A stretch of DNA of 8,329 bases from an uncultured Clostridia bacterium. GTDB taxonomy: Bacteria; Bacillota; Clostridia; Christensenellales; UBA1242. A model generated the notes under the pieces. The model did not search any database, was not told where the DNA came from, and saw only the letters and a list, made by a program, of their open reading frames with translations. Shown piece by piece: positions 1 to 6,500 of this stretch. Numbering within the stretch: position 1 is the stretch's first letter; every line of letters starts with the position of its first letter. The stretch covers positions 1 to 8,329 of the forward strand of contig CAKVCH010000019.1 of the NCBI GenBank assembly GCA_934725745.1, in the 5' to 3' direction. The position numbers and the translations under genes are program-made.

Positions 1-138
1 AATAAATTTTTAATTTAGTTAGGGCGAGAGTAAAACATATTGAGCACGGTGCTCTTAGACAAGCATAGCACAAACCGTACATAGTTACAATAAATATTGG
101 TGATGTTATTTGTAAGTAAGATTGTGAGGTTGGGTTAT

Positions 139-179
139 GCGAAGTCGCAACAAATTTTTGATAAAAAATTTGTTTTCGC
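139..179. repeat. Long inverted repeat (AT-rich hairpin)
   Basis: AACAAATTTTT at 149-159 pairs perfectly with AAAAATTTGTT at 164-174 around a GATA loop. GCGAA at 139-143 can extend the stem by pairing with TTCGC at 175-179, leaving GTCGC (144-148) bulged. It could be a weak bidirectional terminator for a gene left of the window, or part of a repeat element. No long T-run follows it, so the terminator reading is uncertain. Confidence 0.55.
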
Positions 180-195
180 TCACGGCTACGGGAGC
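178..195. repeat. Small GC-rich hairpin next to the long AT hairpin
   Basis: GCTC (178-181) pairs with GAGC (192-195) and CG (183-184) with CG (189-190), around a GCTA loop with one A/G mismatch. It directly abuts the preceding hairpin, so the two would stack in a transcript. Function is unknown. Confidence 0.4.
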
Positions 196-284
196 ATAAA
201 TAAATTTTTAAACATAGATATTCTACCTTTTTTTGAAATGTTTTGCAAGTGCGTGGAATGAAAAATTAAAAAGTGAATAAAAAT

Positions 285-313
285 TTGATTTTATTTTGTG
301 TTAAGTATATAAT
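285..313 (+). promoter_or_regulatory. Sigma-A-type promoter of the signal peptidase gene
   Basis: TTGATT (285-290) and a perfect TATAAT (308-313) are separated by exactly 17 bases. Transcription would start near 320, leaving a short leader of about 28 bases. The ribosome binding site AAGGGA (337-342) lies five bases before the ATG at 348. Confidence 0.75.
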
Positions 314-347
314 GGATAGTGGAAACAAAATATTTTAAGGGAACGAA

Positions 348-1037
348 ATGACGGATACTAGTTTTAAAAAAACTTTTGATTTAAAGGACGAGAATTATAA
401 AAGCCAACGCAAAATGCGTTATATTAGGCTGTCAATTATTTTGGTTGCCCTTTTTTGTTTGCCATGTGTGGTTTTTAACATTTTCTTTTGTCAAATTAAG
501 GTTATTGGCGTGTCGATGAAACCGACATTTAATATCAATTTGACCGACGGGCTTCCCGAAGAAGAATATATGGCGTCGCAATACCAAGACACGGTTGTTA
601 TTTCGCGCATTTTGGAGAGTGAAAACGGCGACATTGTTATTGTTAGTTACAATAACAGATACATTGTCAAACGCCTTATTGCAAAGGGCGGGCAAAAGGT
701 TACGCTTAAAAAGGAAGAAGGCACGGAACTTTACGCTTACTATGTTGACGGCGTAAAACTTAACGAGCCATACATTGGCGAAAACTATCTAAAAATGAGC
801 ACACAATATTTTTGGGACTTTCGTTTGCGCGTGGCAGACGAAACGGGAACGGACGAAGCGAGCATAACTGTTCCAGAAGGAAAAATCTTTGTCCTTGGCG
901 ACAATAGGGGCGTTAGTCAAGACAGCCACCGATTTGGATGCCTAGATGAAAGCAAAATATTTGGGAAAGCGGTCACATATTATCATTACGACTCGAATCT
1001 ATTTCTTCACATTTTTAGCCTTATTTTTAAAAAATAG
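348..1037 (+). CDS. lepB: Type I signal peptidase (S26 family)
   Basis: This 229-residue membrane serine protease cleaves signal peptides from exported proteins on the outer face of the cytoplasmic membrane. The N-terminal 24 residues are charged and cytoplasmic, and one hydrophobic segment at about 26-48 anchors the protein, as in the short Gram-positive (Sip-like) members. The family boxes are in order: the nucleophile motif GVSMKPTF with Ser56, GDIVIV at 94-99, the general-base motif IVKRLI with Lys108, and GDNR at 184-187 followed by SQDS at 190-193. After the conserved Asp192-Ser193 the usual Arg is His194, with an Arg one residue later. The extreme C-terminus (about 217-229) is hydrophobic and ends in KK. 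The start fits AAGGGA five bases upstream and a near-consensus promoter. It appears monocistronic. Secreted substrates such as the giant protein at 3450 would need such an enzyme, but genomes often carry several paralogues. The Ser/Lys dyad and boxes make the family call firm; the symbol is generic. Confidence 0.93.
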   Translation: MTDTSFKKTFDLKDENYKSQRKMRYIRLSIILVALFCLPCVVFNIFFCQIKVIGVSMKPTFNINLTDGLPEEEYMASQYQDTVVISRILESENGDIVIVSYNNRYIVKRLIAKGGQKVTLKKEEGTELYAYYVDGVKLNEPYIGENYLKMSTQYFWDFRLRVADETGTDEASITVPEGKIFVLGDNRGVSQDSHRFGCLDESKIFGKAVTYYHYDSNLFLHIFSLIFKK

Positions 1038-1062
1038 GTTTGCCTAAAATTGATTAAACATA

Positions 1063-1095
1063 TTTAAAAGAGTTGTAATGTGTGCAACTTTTAAA
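1063..1095 (+). terminator. Possible weak terminator after the signal peptidase gene
   Basis: TTTAAA (1063-1068) and AGTTG (1071-1075) pair with CAACT (1085-1089) and TTTAAA (1090-1095), with a two-base AG bulge and a nine-base loop. The stem is AT-rich and no T-run follows, so this is only a candidate. Confidence 0.3.
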
Positions 1096-1118
1096 CTACT
1101 AGAATAAGATATCCGTTT

Positions 1119-1147
1119 TTGAAAACGCGAGTGAATTAAATTATAAT
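1119..1147 (+). promoter_or_regulatory. Sigma-A-type promoter upstream of the DegV gene
   Basis: TTGAAA (1119-1124) and a perfect TATAAT (1142-1147) are separated by exactly 17 bases. The start point would fall near 1154, giving an untranslated leader of about 220 bases before the ATG at 1377. That is long compared with the signal peptidase gene. A second promoter using TTGACA at 1173-1178 is possible but its -10 is weak. Confidence 0.68.
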
Positions 1148-1239
1148 TTGGGCAAAAATAAATGGTAGTTGTTTGACAAAACTAAAAAAATTTGCGAAAA
1201 TAGGAAAGAAGTGACTTAAAGGACTTTTAAAAAACTAGA

Positions 1240-1261
1240 AAAAAGTTGCTATTAACTTTTT
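1240..1261 (+). other. Hairpin in the DegV leader
   Basis: AAAAAGTT (1240-1247) pairs perfectly with AACTTTTT (1254-1261) around the loop GCTATT. The 3' arm ends in five T, so it resembles an AT-rich terminator or attenuator, but the stem is too AT-rich to be confident and no competing antiterminator was found. Confidence 0.35.
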
Positions 1262-1376
1262 GAATAGTGGAGTTGAGCGCTTTTAATTAAATGGTCTTTT
1301 AAAAATCTGTATTTAAAAAACTAGTTTAATGCGAAAATGAAAATCTATTTAAGATTACCCATCAAAAGGAGAAAAA

Positions 1377-2231
1377 ATGAAAATTCAAATTACCGCAGAT
1401 AGCACTATCGACTTGACGCCAGAATTGTACGAGAGATTTAACATAAAGGTCATTCCTTTTGTTGTGACTCTTGGCGACGCAACTTATTACGACGGGGTCG
1501 ATATTAAACCACAAGATATTTTTGACTTTGTTCAAAAAACAAAAGAACTTCCAAAAACTGGAGCGAGAAGCATTGATGATATGACGGAATTTTTCAAAAA
1601 ATTTACCGACGACGGATATGATGTCGTGCATATCGGCATTGGGAGTAAACTCAGCGGTGGATATGGCTATGCGGTGTCTGCGTCTAAAGAAAACCCACGA
1701 GTCCATATCGTCGATACATCGACACTGTCTTCTGGGTCGGGGCTTCTTGCTATGTATGCAAGCGAACTCGCACAAACGGGCAAGTATACTGCCGAACAAA
1801 TAGTCGGGAAAGTCTCTGCGCGTGTTCCGTACAACCAATCGTCTTTTATCGTTGAAAAATTAAACTTTCTTTACAAAGGTGGAAGGTGTAGTATGCTGAG
1901 TCTTCTTGGGGCAAATTTGTTGCGCTTAAAACCTTGTCTTCAACTTGTAAACGGCGAAATAAAGGTCACAAAAAAATATATGGGCAATATGCCTAGTTGC
2001 GTCAAAAAATATATGGAAGACGAACTCGCGACCTTTAACAACCCTGACCACACAAGATGTATGGTGACTTATTCGTCTGCGACAAAAGAAATGCTCGACA
2101 CGGCAAGAGAAGTGCTTGAAAAATATGGCAAGTTTAAAGAAGTTTTGTTTACGAATGCGGGAAGCGTCATAACTTCTCACTGCGGAGAAAATACAATCGG
2201 GATTTTGTATCTAAACGACGGCGATCATTAA
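1377..2231 (+). CDS. DegV-family fatty-acid-binding protein (FakB-like)
   Basis: At 284 residues this has the usual DegV length. The family binds a fatty acid in a deep pocket, and the FakB members present it to the kinase FakA for phosphorylation and entry into phospholipid synthesis. It opens with ITADSTIDL (residues 5-13), followed by IKVIPFVVTLGDATYYDG (23-40). Thr61 in PKTGARS and Ser93 in GSKLSGGYGYA fall at the positions known in FakB proteins to bind the fatty-acid carboxylate. A C-terminal histidine (His268, in TSHCGENTIG) matches the family's conserved carboxylate-contacting histidine. Two motifs differ from common forms: TSQPS is TGARS, and SGTYQSA is SGGYGYA. The start has AAAGGAG (1365-1371) five bases before ATG. 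It has its own promoter and long leader. No FakA kinase gene is visible, and a genome usually encodes several DegV proteins, so ligand preference cannot be told. Confidence 0.9.
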   Translation: MKIQITADSTIDLTPELYERFNIKVIPFVVTLGDATYYDGVDIKPQDIFDFVQKTKELPKTGARSIDDMTEFFKKFTDDGYDVVHIGIGSKLSGGYGYAVSASKENPRVHIVDTSTLSSGSGLLAMYASELAQTGKYTAEQIVGKVSARVPYNQSSFIVEKLNFLYKGGRCSMLSLLGANLLRLKPCLQLVNGEIKVTKKYMGNMPSCVKKYMEDELATFNNPDHTRCMVTYSSATKEMLDTAREVLEKYGKFKEVLFTNAGSVITSHCGENTIGILYLNDGDH

Positions 2232-2341
2232 GTTTTATAATTCAAAAAGAAGCAAATTTAACCTAATTTAATCCCAAAAATTGGCAAAATCGCGGTAAAT
2301 TGCGGGTTTTAGCGCATATTTTTAGGAAAAAATAGCAAAAA
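2232..2341. other. Short AT-rich spacer between the DegV and HU genes
   Basis: No gene and no strong terminator is seen. The best candidate is a four-base stem TGCG/CGCA around GGTTTTAG followed by TATTTTT near 2297-2319, which is weak. Read-through from the DegV gene into HU is therefore possible. Confidence 0.35.
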
Positions 2342-2365
2342 TTGTTAGGTAATTTGCTTTTTTTG

Positions 2366-2374
2366 TGTTATTAT
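2366..2374 (+). promoter_or_regulatory. Extended -10 promoter of the HU gene
   Basis: TGT followed by TATTAT (2369-2374, five of six bases of the consensus) forms an extended -10. The nearest -35-like hexamer, TTGTTA at 2342-2347, is 21 bases away, too far for a standard spacer, so the extended -10 may carry the promoter. The in-frame upstream ATG at 2373 overlaps this -10, which argues against it as a start codon. Confidence 0.5.
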
Positions 2375-2417
2375 GTTAATGACCTTTAAGGGAAATTATT
2401 TAAAAAGGAGATTTTTT

Positions 2418-2687
2418 ATGAATAAAGGTGATTTGGTCAGTGCTATCGCTGAAAAGGCTGGTTTTACACTTAAAGATGCTGATGAAGCATACAAAGCATT
2501 CGTGTCCAGCGTTGCAGAAGCACTCAAAGAAGGAGAAGATGTTACTCTTGCAGGTTTTGGTACTTTCAAAGTAAAAACTAGAGCAGCAAGAACTGGTATC
2601 AATCCACAAACAAAACAAAAAATCACAATTCCAGCATCGAAAGTCCCAACTTTCAAGTTTGGTAAATCTTTCAAAGAAATGATTTAA
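2418..2687 (+). CDS. hup: HU family nucleoid DNA-binding protein
   Basis: This 89-residue protein has the length of HU, the small histone-like dimer that bends and packages DNA. Residues 1-45 form the helical dimerisation half, starting MNKGDLVSAIAEKAG. The family signature follows at residues 46-65: GFGTF, the basic stretch with Arg55 and Arg58, and GINPQT with Pro63, the proline that intercalates at the tip of the DNA-binding arm. The C-terminus (KVPTFKFGKSFKEMI) also matches the family. The start at 2418 is preferred over the in-frame ATG at 2373 because AAAAAGGAG (2402-2410) lies seven bases before it, the upstream ATG overlaps the probable -10, and the family begins here. Codon use is rich in gca, gaa and aaa, as expected of a highly expressed gene. 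IHF-like proteins share the fold, but length and motifs favour HU. Confidence 0.95.
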   Translation: MNKGDLVSAIAEKAGFTLKDADEAYKAFVSSVAEALKEGEDVTLAGFGTFKVKTRAARTGINPQTKQKITIPASKVPTFKFGKSFKEMI

Positions 2688-2707
2688 TTGCTTTGTTTGA
2701 AAACTAT

Positions 2708-2743
2708 TGAAGGCACACATTTTTTTGCGTGCTAAAACCTTCA
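2708..2743 (+). other. Hairpin in the HU 3' region
   Basis: TGAAGG (2708-2713) pairs with CCTTCA (2738-2743). CAC (2714-2716) pairs with GTG (2729-2731), and the loop holds a T-run. It lies just before the stronger terminator and may protect the HU message end. Confidence 0.4.
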
Positions 2744-2750
2744 TAAAAAA

Positions 2751-2790
2751 CAACAAAATTAGAGTCGATTTTTTGGCTCTTTTTTTGTTG
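2751..2790 (+). terminator. Strong intrinsic terminator of the HU gene
   Basis: CAACAAAA (2751-2758) pairs with TTTTGTTG (2783-2790), and AGAGTC (2761-2766) pairs with GGCTCT (2775-2780) with one G-T wobble. A 2x2 TT internal loop separates the two stems and the terminal loop is eight bases. In the shorter fold, the AGAGTC/GGCTCT stem is followed directly by six T, the classic intrinsic form. The A-rich 5' flank means it might also work on the opposite strand. Confidence 0.8.
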
Positions 2791-2804
2791 CCATTAACCC
2801 CTCT

Positions 2805-2865
2805 GTCCGCGTCGAGACTCGTCTCGTAACTCAGATTGCTACTCGCAATCATTCGACTAACGGAC
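2805..2865. repeat. Branched foldback: outer stem closing two hairpins
   Basis: The outer stem pairs GTCCG (2805-2809) with CGGAC (2861-2865), and GTCGA (2811-2815) with TCGAC (2853-2857). Inside sit CGAGAC-TC-GTCTCG (2813-2826), which competes with the second outer segment, and GATTGC-TACTC-GCAATC (2834-2850). A multi-branch structure in either RNA or single-stranded DNA is possible. Confidence 0.5.
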
Positions 2866-2878
2866 GGTCTCTCCTTTA

Positions 2879-2913
2879 CCCCAAAAGTTTCACATTCGTT
2901 GCTACTTTTGGGG
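2879..2913. repeat. Perfect 10-base-pair inverted repeat
   Basis: CCCCAAAAGT (2879-2888) pairs without mismatch with ACTTTTGGGG (2904-2913) around a 15-base loop. There is no T-run after it on either strand, so it is not a typical terminator. Confidence 0.7.
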
Positions 2914-3010
2914 ACCCCATTTTGACATCTCCCCTCATTAGGGCAACCCCCCAGTCCTGACGGACAGCCCCCCTTACTATGGGGGCTATTAACCCCATTT
3001 CCTATCTATA

Positions 3011-3051
3011 TCCCCCCTTGTAAGGGGGGATGTCGCAAAGCGACAGGGGGG
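3011..3051. repeat. Perfect 20-base palindrome followed by hairpin and a G-run
   Basis: 3011-3030 is a perfect palindrome (TCCCCCCTT, GT, AAGGGGGGA). It is followed at once by TGTCGC-AAA-GCGACA (3031-3045) and by GGGGGG (3046-3051). The C-run at 3012-3017 can pair with either the G-run at 3024-3029 or the one at 3046-3051, giving two exclusive folds. Confidence 0.7.
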
Positions 3052-3060
3052 TAGTTGAAA

Positions 3061-3300
3061 TGCCTAAAAGATGTAAAAAATAAAGGCAAAATGGGTTGGT
3101 AAATTTGACTTGAAAGGGGATAAAAAGACTGAAAAAAAAGGTTAAAGATTGGGGCGGAAATAAAGGTGAAAATGGGGTAAGAATCAGTCGAAAATTAGTG
3201 AAAATATGGGGGAAAAATTAAGTCAAAAATAGAATAAAAAAAGGTTTAAAAAAATAGGTAAAAAAATGTGATTAAAAAATAGGGGGAAAACTAAAAAAAA
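3061..3300 (+). other. Purine-biased A/G-rich tract, non-coding
   Basis: By hand count 183 of 240 bases (76%) are purines on this strand, with 57 G against only 10 C. Short G-runs recur within long A-runs in an irregular pattern such as AATAGGGGGAAAA. Stops interrupt all frames checked. No hairpins stand out. The bias could reflect a degenerate low-complexity repeat, an AT-rich upstream element, or mutational asymmetry; no function is assigned. Confidence 0.6.
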
Positions 3301-3383
3301 CGGGGCAAGTTTTTGCAAAAAAGTTTTAAAATTTTTTTGGAAAAATTTAGATTTTTTTGTCAAATTATTTGGAGATTTTTGGT

Positions 3384-3415
3384 TATAATAGTAATATAGT
3401 AGTAGGTATTATAAT
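3384..3415 (+). promoter_or_regulatory. Two candidate -10 boxes before the giant surface protein
   Basis: Perfect TATAAT hexamers occur at 3384-3389 and 3410-3415. Neither has a good -35 at 16-18 bases; the nearest, TTGTCA at 3357-3362, is 21 bases before the first. Either would give a short leader before the ribosome binding site AAAAGGAG (3437-3444), five bases ahead of ATG. The poor -35 suggests an activator, an alternative sigma factor, or weak basal expression. Confidence 0.45.
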
Positions 3416-3449
3416 TGTGTTTTTGTGGGTGGGTAGAAAAGGAGAAATT

Positions 3450-3539
3450 ATGCGAGTAGTTTTAAGTAAGGGAAAATGGTTGCTTTTTGCGATTGTTATG
3501 CTTGTTCTTCCACTAGGGATAGCGGGCGGTTCTATCGCG
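3450..3539 (+). other. Signal peptide of the giant surface protein
   Basis: The first 30 residues have a basic start (Arg2, Lys7, Lys9), a hydrophobic core from Trp10 to about Ile24, and a small-residue end, Ser28-Ile29-Ala30, that fits the AxA-type rule for type I signal peptidase. Cys31 follows at once. SIAC is a poor lipobox because position -3 is Ser rather than Leu, Val or Ile, so lipoprotein processing is less likely but not excluded. Confidence 0.8.
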
Positions 3540-6500
3540 TGTCTAGGAGAGACCAGTTCGTGCGTTCAAGTCGTGAATAACAACTTGGCAGACGAAAGCG
3601 GTTCACTAATTGAAGAAAGCGCTGGCGACCGCCTTGCGACTGCTTCGCCCCGCTCGGCGACCGCTTCCGAACAATCTTCTCGCGACAAAGATGAAGTTAA
3701 TCTTGCTGAGCCTGAACCTGGCGGCGACTCTTCAACTACCAACCTATCCACCGTATGGTTTGACCCACAAGGGGTGTATGGCGGGAGCGATAGCAACAAT
3801 GGCGAAACATCCAGCACGCCAGTTAAGACAATTAGCAAAGTAAAAAGCATAATTAGCCAAACGGGGACTGTTATGATGCGTTCCTATTACGCAGTCGCTG
3901 ACGGCGAAACAGTCGACTTTGGTTATCCAACGATTAAAGTTTCAAGAGACTCATCTCTTGGGATTTCTGGAAGTTATTATTTTTTAGTCAGTAGCGGAAC
4001 AGCAACTTTTAAAAATATGACCTTTACATATAATGCTGGGGCGGAAGGATATTCAATTATAAGAGGACTGACGAAAGGAACGGTCTATCTACATAATTCC
4101 GTAAAGTTTGAGAATATAAAAGTTATTGGAGATTTAATTTATTCCCTTGATACAATAGTATTGGCTGGCACTTCGTTTAACAATATTACTGGTGGCGGGA
4201 ACATAATGAGTAACGCTAACAATCTACAAATGACCGATGCTGTTATTTCAAATTGTGATGTTAATCATTTCACTACGGCCATTAGCAATGTTGTTTTAAA
4301 TAATTGCACTATAACAGGTTTTAGAGCAAATGGTATTTTTTATGGCGGTCGCTCCTACACTATCAATAGTGGTACATATGGAAAGAGTGGTGCTGGGAAT
4401 ACTGCCACTGACCTAAATTACGGCGGATGTCTTATAATGAGTAACGACAATGCGGTTACAATGACTATTAACGACGGGGACTTTGGCTACAACCAGGGTG
4501 GCTCGCTATTTTTACTTTATGGGAATGACTCTCAAATTACAATCAATGGGGGCGAATTCCATCATAACGAGAATAAAATTTTTAGAGCAACTAGAACACA
4601 ATCTACTACTGTTCTTGCAAAACACTGCGTCTTTGGAACGGTTGTTGGGACATCTGTCAAAAATGCGGATACGGGTGAGTTTTTTAAACACTCCGTGACT
4701 GTGACGGGGGGATATTTTCACGACAATGTTAACTATGATGACGGGGGTGTAATTGCGTGCGGGGGTGATTTGACGGTGCAAGGCACGGCGGAAAGCCCTA
4801 TCAAATTTGAAAACAACACCGCGTGCAACGGCGGAGCGATTTATGCTCTCGACGCACTTGGTATGGCTGGTGGCGCAACAACCACAACTATCCAATATGC
4901 AACCTTTACTAATAACAGTGCAGTCAAGCAATCGTCCGATTCAAGGACTGACTACCAAAACGGTGGCGCGGTGTACAGTTGGACAGACTACACGAATATT
5001 GACAATTGCACCTTTGAAAGAAACTACTCAAGAACAGGCAATGTTCTTACAGTAATGCGTTTGGTATTAACAAACTCTACATTTACTAAAAATGGGATTG
5101 TAGTGGATAGTTCTGGAAATGAAACGGTTAATAATGTTTATGGAATAGTGGGGAGTACACATGCGGGGGGTACTTGGGTAAACAATACTTTTACTGACAA
5201 TCATTGTGAATATGGTCTTTCCAGTCGAGATCTAAAATTACAAGGCTGTACTTTTGCTGATAATACAAGCAACCACTATCTTGTTTATGCAACAAATACT
5301 TTTGAAATGAATGATAGTGTAGTTCAAAATAATACTTTTAATGAAAACTTGTTTCATCTTGACTCGTGGTTTAAAACATCTTTTAATGGTGTTAAAATTG
5401 ACAATAATAACACAACACCAGCAGGGAAAAGTGAAAGCCAATTGGTTAGTTTTGGTAATGATGCTGGGGCGAATGCAGTTTTTAAGGCGTGTACAATTAC
5501 AAGCAATTCAGTCGGCAGAATTGTTCGCTGGGCAAGTGTTACGCAGGGAAATGTTTTCTTTTATGGTGGAACAATAAAAAATAATTATTTCTCGGACAGA
5601 CTTTTTTATACTGTAGGTGCTATGCCGATAGAAATTACCCTAAATTGCGGGCTAACGACGGAAGGGGCTGATGACCCTAGTAATGCTTTGGTTATAAACA
5701 ATAACAGGGGGAAATATCTTTTATACGCTGAACATAAAATGAGTTATCATTTTAACCATTGCTATGTAACTGGAAATAGTACGGGACTTGACAAAGATGG
5801 TAATGTCATATCTGGGCTTAATAGTGGTGGCGCCGTGACTATTGATGGCGGAAAAGTGTCGTTTGGGACTGGATGTATTTTTGAAAGCAATACAGGAACG
5901 GCTGGCGGTTTTATGGCGGTTCTTAATGGTGAAATAACGCTTGACAAAAGTGGTTTTATGGGCGAAGGCTACTTTGTAAGTTATGTGCAAAGCAATACCA
6001 GTGGCAAAGGTGGACTGTTTTATGTCGGTACCTATGGAAAATTAACCATTAACGACCTTAACATAGATTCAAAAAATTACGATGGTATTGGCGCAATCTA
6101 TGTCGACAAGGGCGGGGAGTTGAATGTTAATAGCACGGACAAGGCGTCGACTATGTATAATTCGCACGGGTCGACGGGGCTTATTTATGTTTTGGGAACG
6201 GCGAATTTAAACGGCGTTAGAATTGTTAATTGTGGGACGACAACTTCAAGTTACGGACCTATTTATGTTGGCGGGAGCGGGGTTGTAAATATCACTAATC
6301 TTACGACAACTTACACATTAGACGGCACGACGCATTACGCGAACTACGGGCTCTATGGCGGAACGATAACTTGCGGGCTTGTTTATGACACGGACGGAAA
6401 TGCGGTTGCGGGCACTGTTTCTGGTGGTGTTGTCAATATGAAAGGTGGGTCGATTACGGGCGAAAACAACAAAGAGTTGGCGGATAATCCAACAACACTA

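Larger units (their letters stand above)
1..284. other. Non-coding, hairpin-bearing region upstream of the signal peptidase
   Basis: No convincing gene is seen here on either strand. The stretch holds a 13-base palindrome at 42-54 (GAGCAC-G-GTGCTC), a long AT hairpin at 149-174, and a GC-rich hairpin at 178-195. The 13-mer AATAAATTTTTAA occurs at both 1-13 and 199-211, so it flanks the structured part, although its AT-only composition makes chance plausible. A reverse-strand frame stays open from about 240 to position 1, but it has no ribosome binding site, runs through the hairpins and gives no recognisable protein, so it is not called. The region may be a dispersed non-coding repeat or the end of an upstream transcript. 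Confidence 0.45.
1038..1376. other. 339-base intergenic region between signal peptidase and DegV genes
   Basis: No gene is seen on either strand. It contains a weak hairpin just after the signal peptidase stop, a near-consensus promoter at 1119-1147, an isolated consensus -35 (TTGACA, 1173-1178) with only a poor -10 (GAAAAT, 1196-1201), a hairpin at 1240-1261, and a 13-base direct repeat TTTAAAAAACTAG at 1226-1238 and 1312-1324. ATG triplets in the leader open only very short frames without ribosome binding sites. The listed sites explain part of the length; the rest is AT-rich. Confidence 0.6.
2791..3055. repeat. GC-rich, hairpin-dense island (REP/MITE-like non-coding repeat)
   Basis: By hand count 2821-3060 is about 51% GC, against about 28% in the next 240 bases. 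It is nearly all inverted repeats: CGAGAC/GTCTCG (2813-2826), GATTGC/GCAATC (2834-2850), CCCCAAAAGT/ACTTTTGGGG (2879-2913), GTCC/GGAC (2954-2965), AGCCCCC/GGGGGCT (2966-2987), a perfect 20-base palindrome at 3011-3030, and TGTCGC/GCGACA (3031-3045). GTCCG (2805-2809) can close the first group by pairing with CGGAC (2861-2865). ATTAACCCC (2793, 2988) and ACCCCATTT (2914, 2992) recur, suggesting two related units side by side. No transposase or plausible gene lies inside; a reverse frame crossing it and HU is judged spurious. The look is that of dispersed palindromic repeats in Firmicutes genomes, but copy number cannot be seen from one window. Confidence 0.65.

Noticed and set aside
1..240. Reverse-strand frame open through the first 240 bases
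   Set aside because: No ribosome binding site or recognisable protein motif, and it runs through perfect inverted repeats.
2373..2417. Upstream in-frame ATG giving HU a 15-residue N-terminal extension
   Set aside because: It overlaps the probable -10 box, lacks a ribosome binding site, and HU proteins start at the MNKGDL segment.
2400..2852. A 150-residue open frame on the reverse strand across the HU gene and the start of the GC island
   Set aside because: It is antisense to a clear HU gene, crosses the HU terminator and several hairpins, and its product resembles no family I know.
2805..2865. tRNA gene suggested by the branched fold
   Set aside because: Too short, with no T-loop GTTCRA motif, no anticodon-loop pattern and no acceptor-stem length match.
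2791..3055. CRISPR array
   Set aside because: The hairpins differ in sequence and spacing; there is no constant repeat with regular spacers and no cas gene.
2981..3300. G-quadruplex from the recurrent G-runs
   Set aside because: Runs are separated by long A-rich stretches well beyond usual loop lengths, and the strongest runs pair with C-runs instead.
3300..3449. Invertible promoter (phase-variation switch) for the giant gene
   Set aside because: No matching inverted repeats flank the -10 boxes and no recombinase gene is present.
3531..3542. Lipobox making the giant protein a lipoprotein
   Set aside because: SIAC lacks the hydrophobic residue at -3; ordinary type I cleavage after Ala30 fits better.
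3566..3850. Short frames on both strands inside the giant gene, here and further downstream
   Set aside because: They are shadows of the long frame, without their own ribosome binding sites or protein-like composition.
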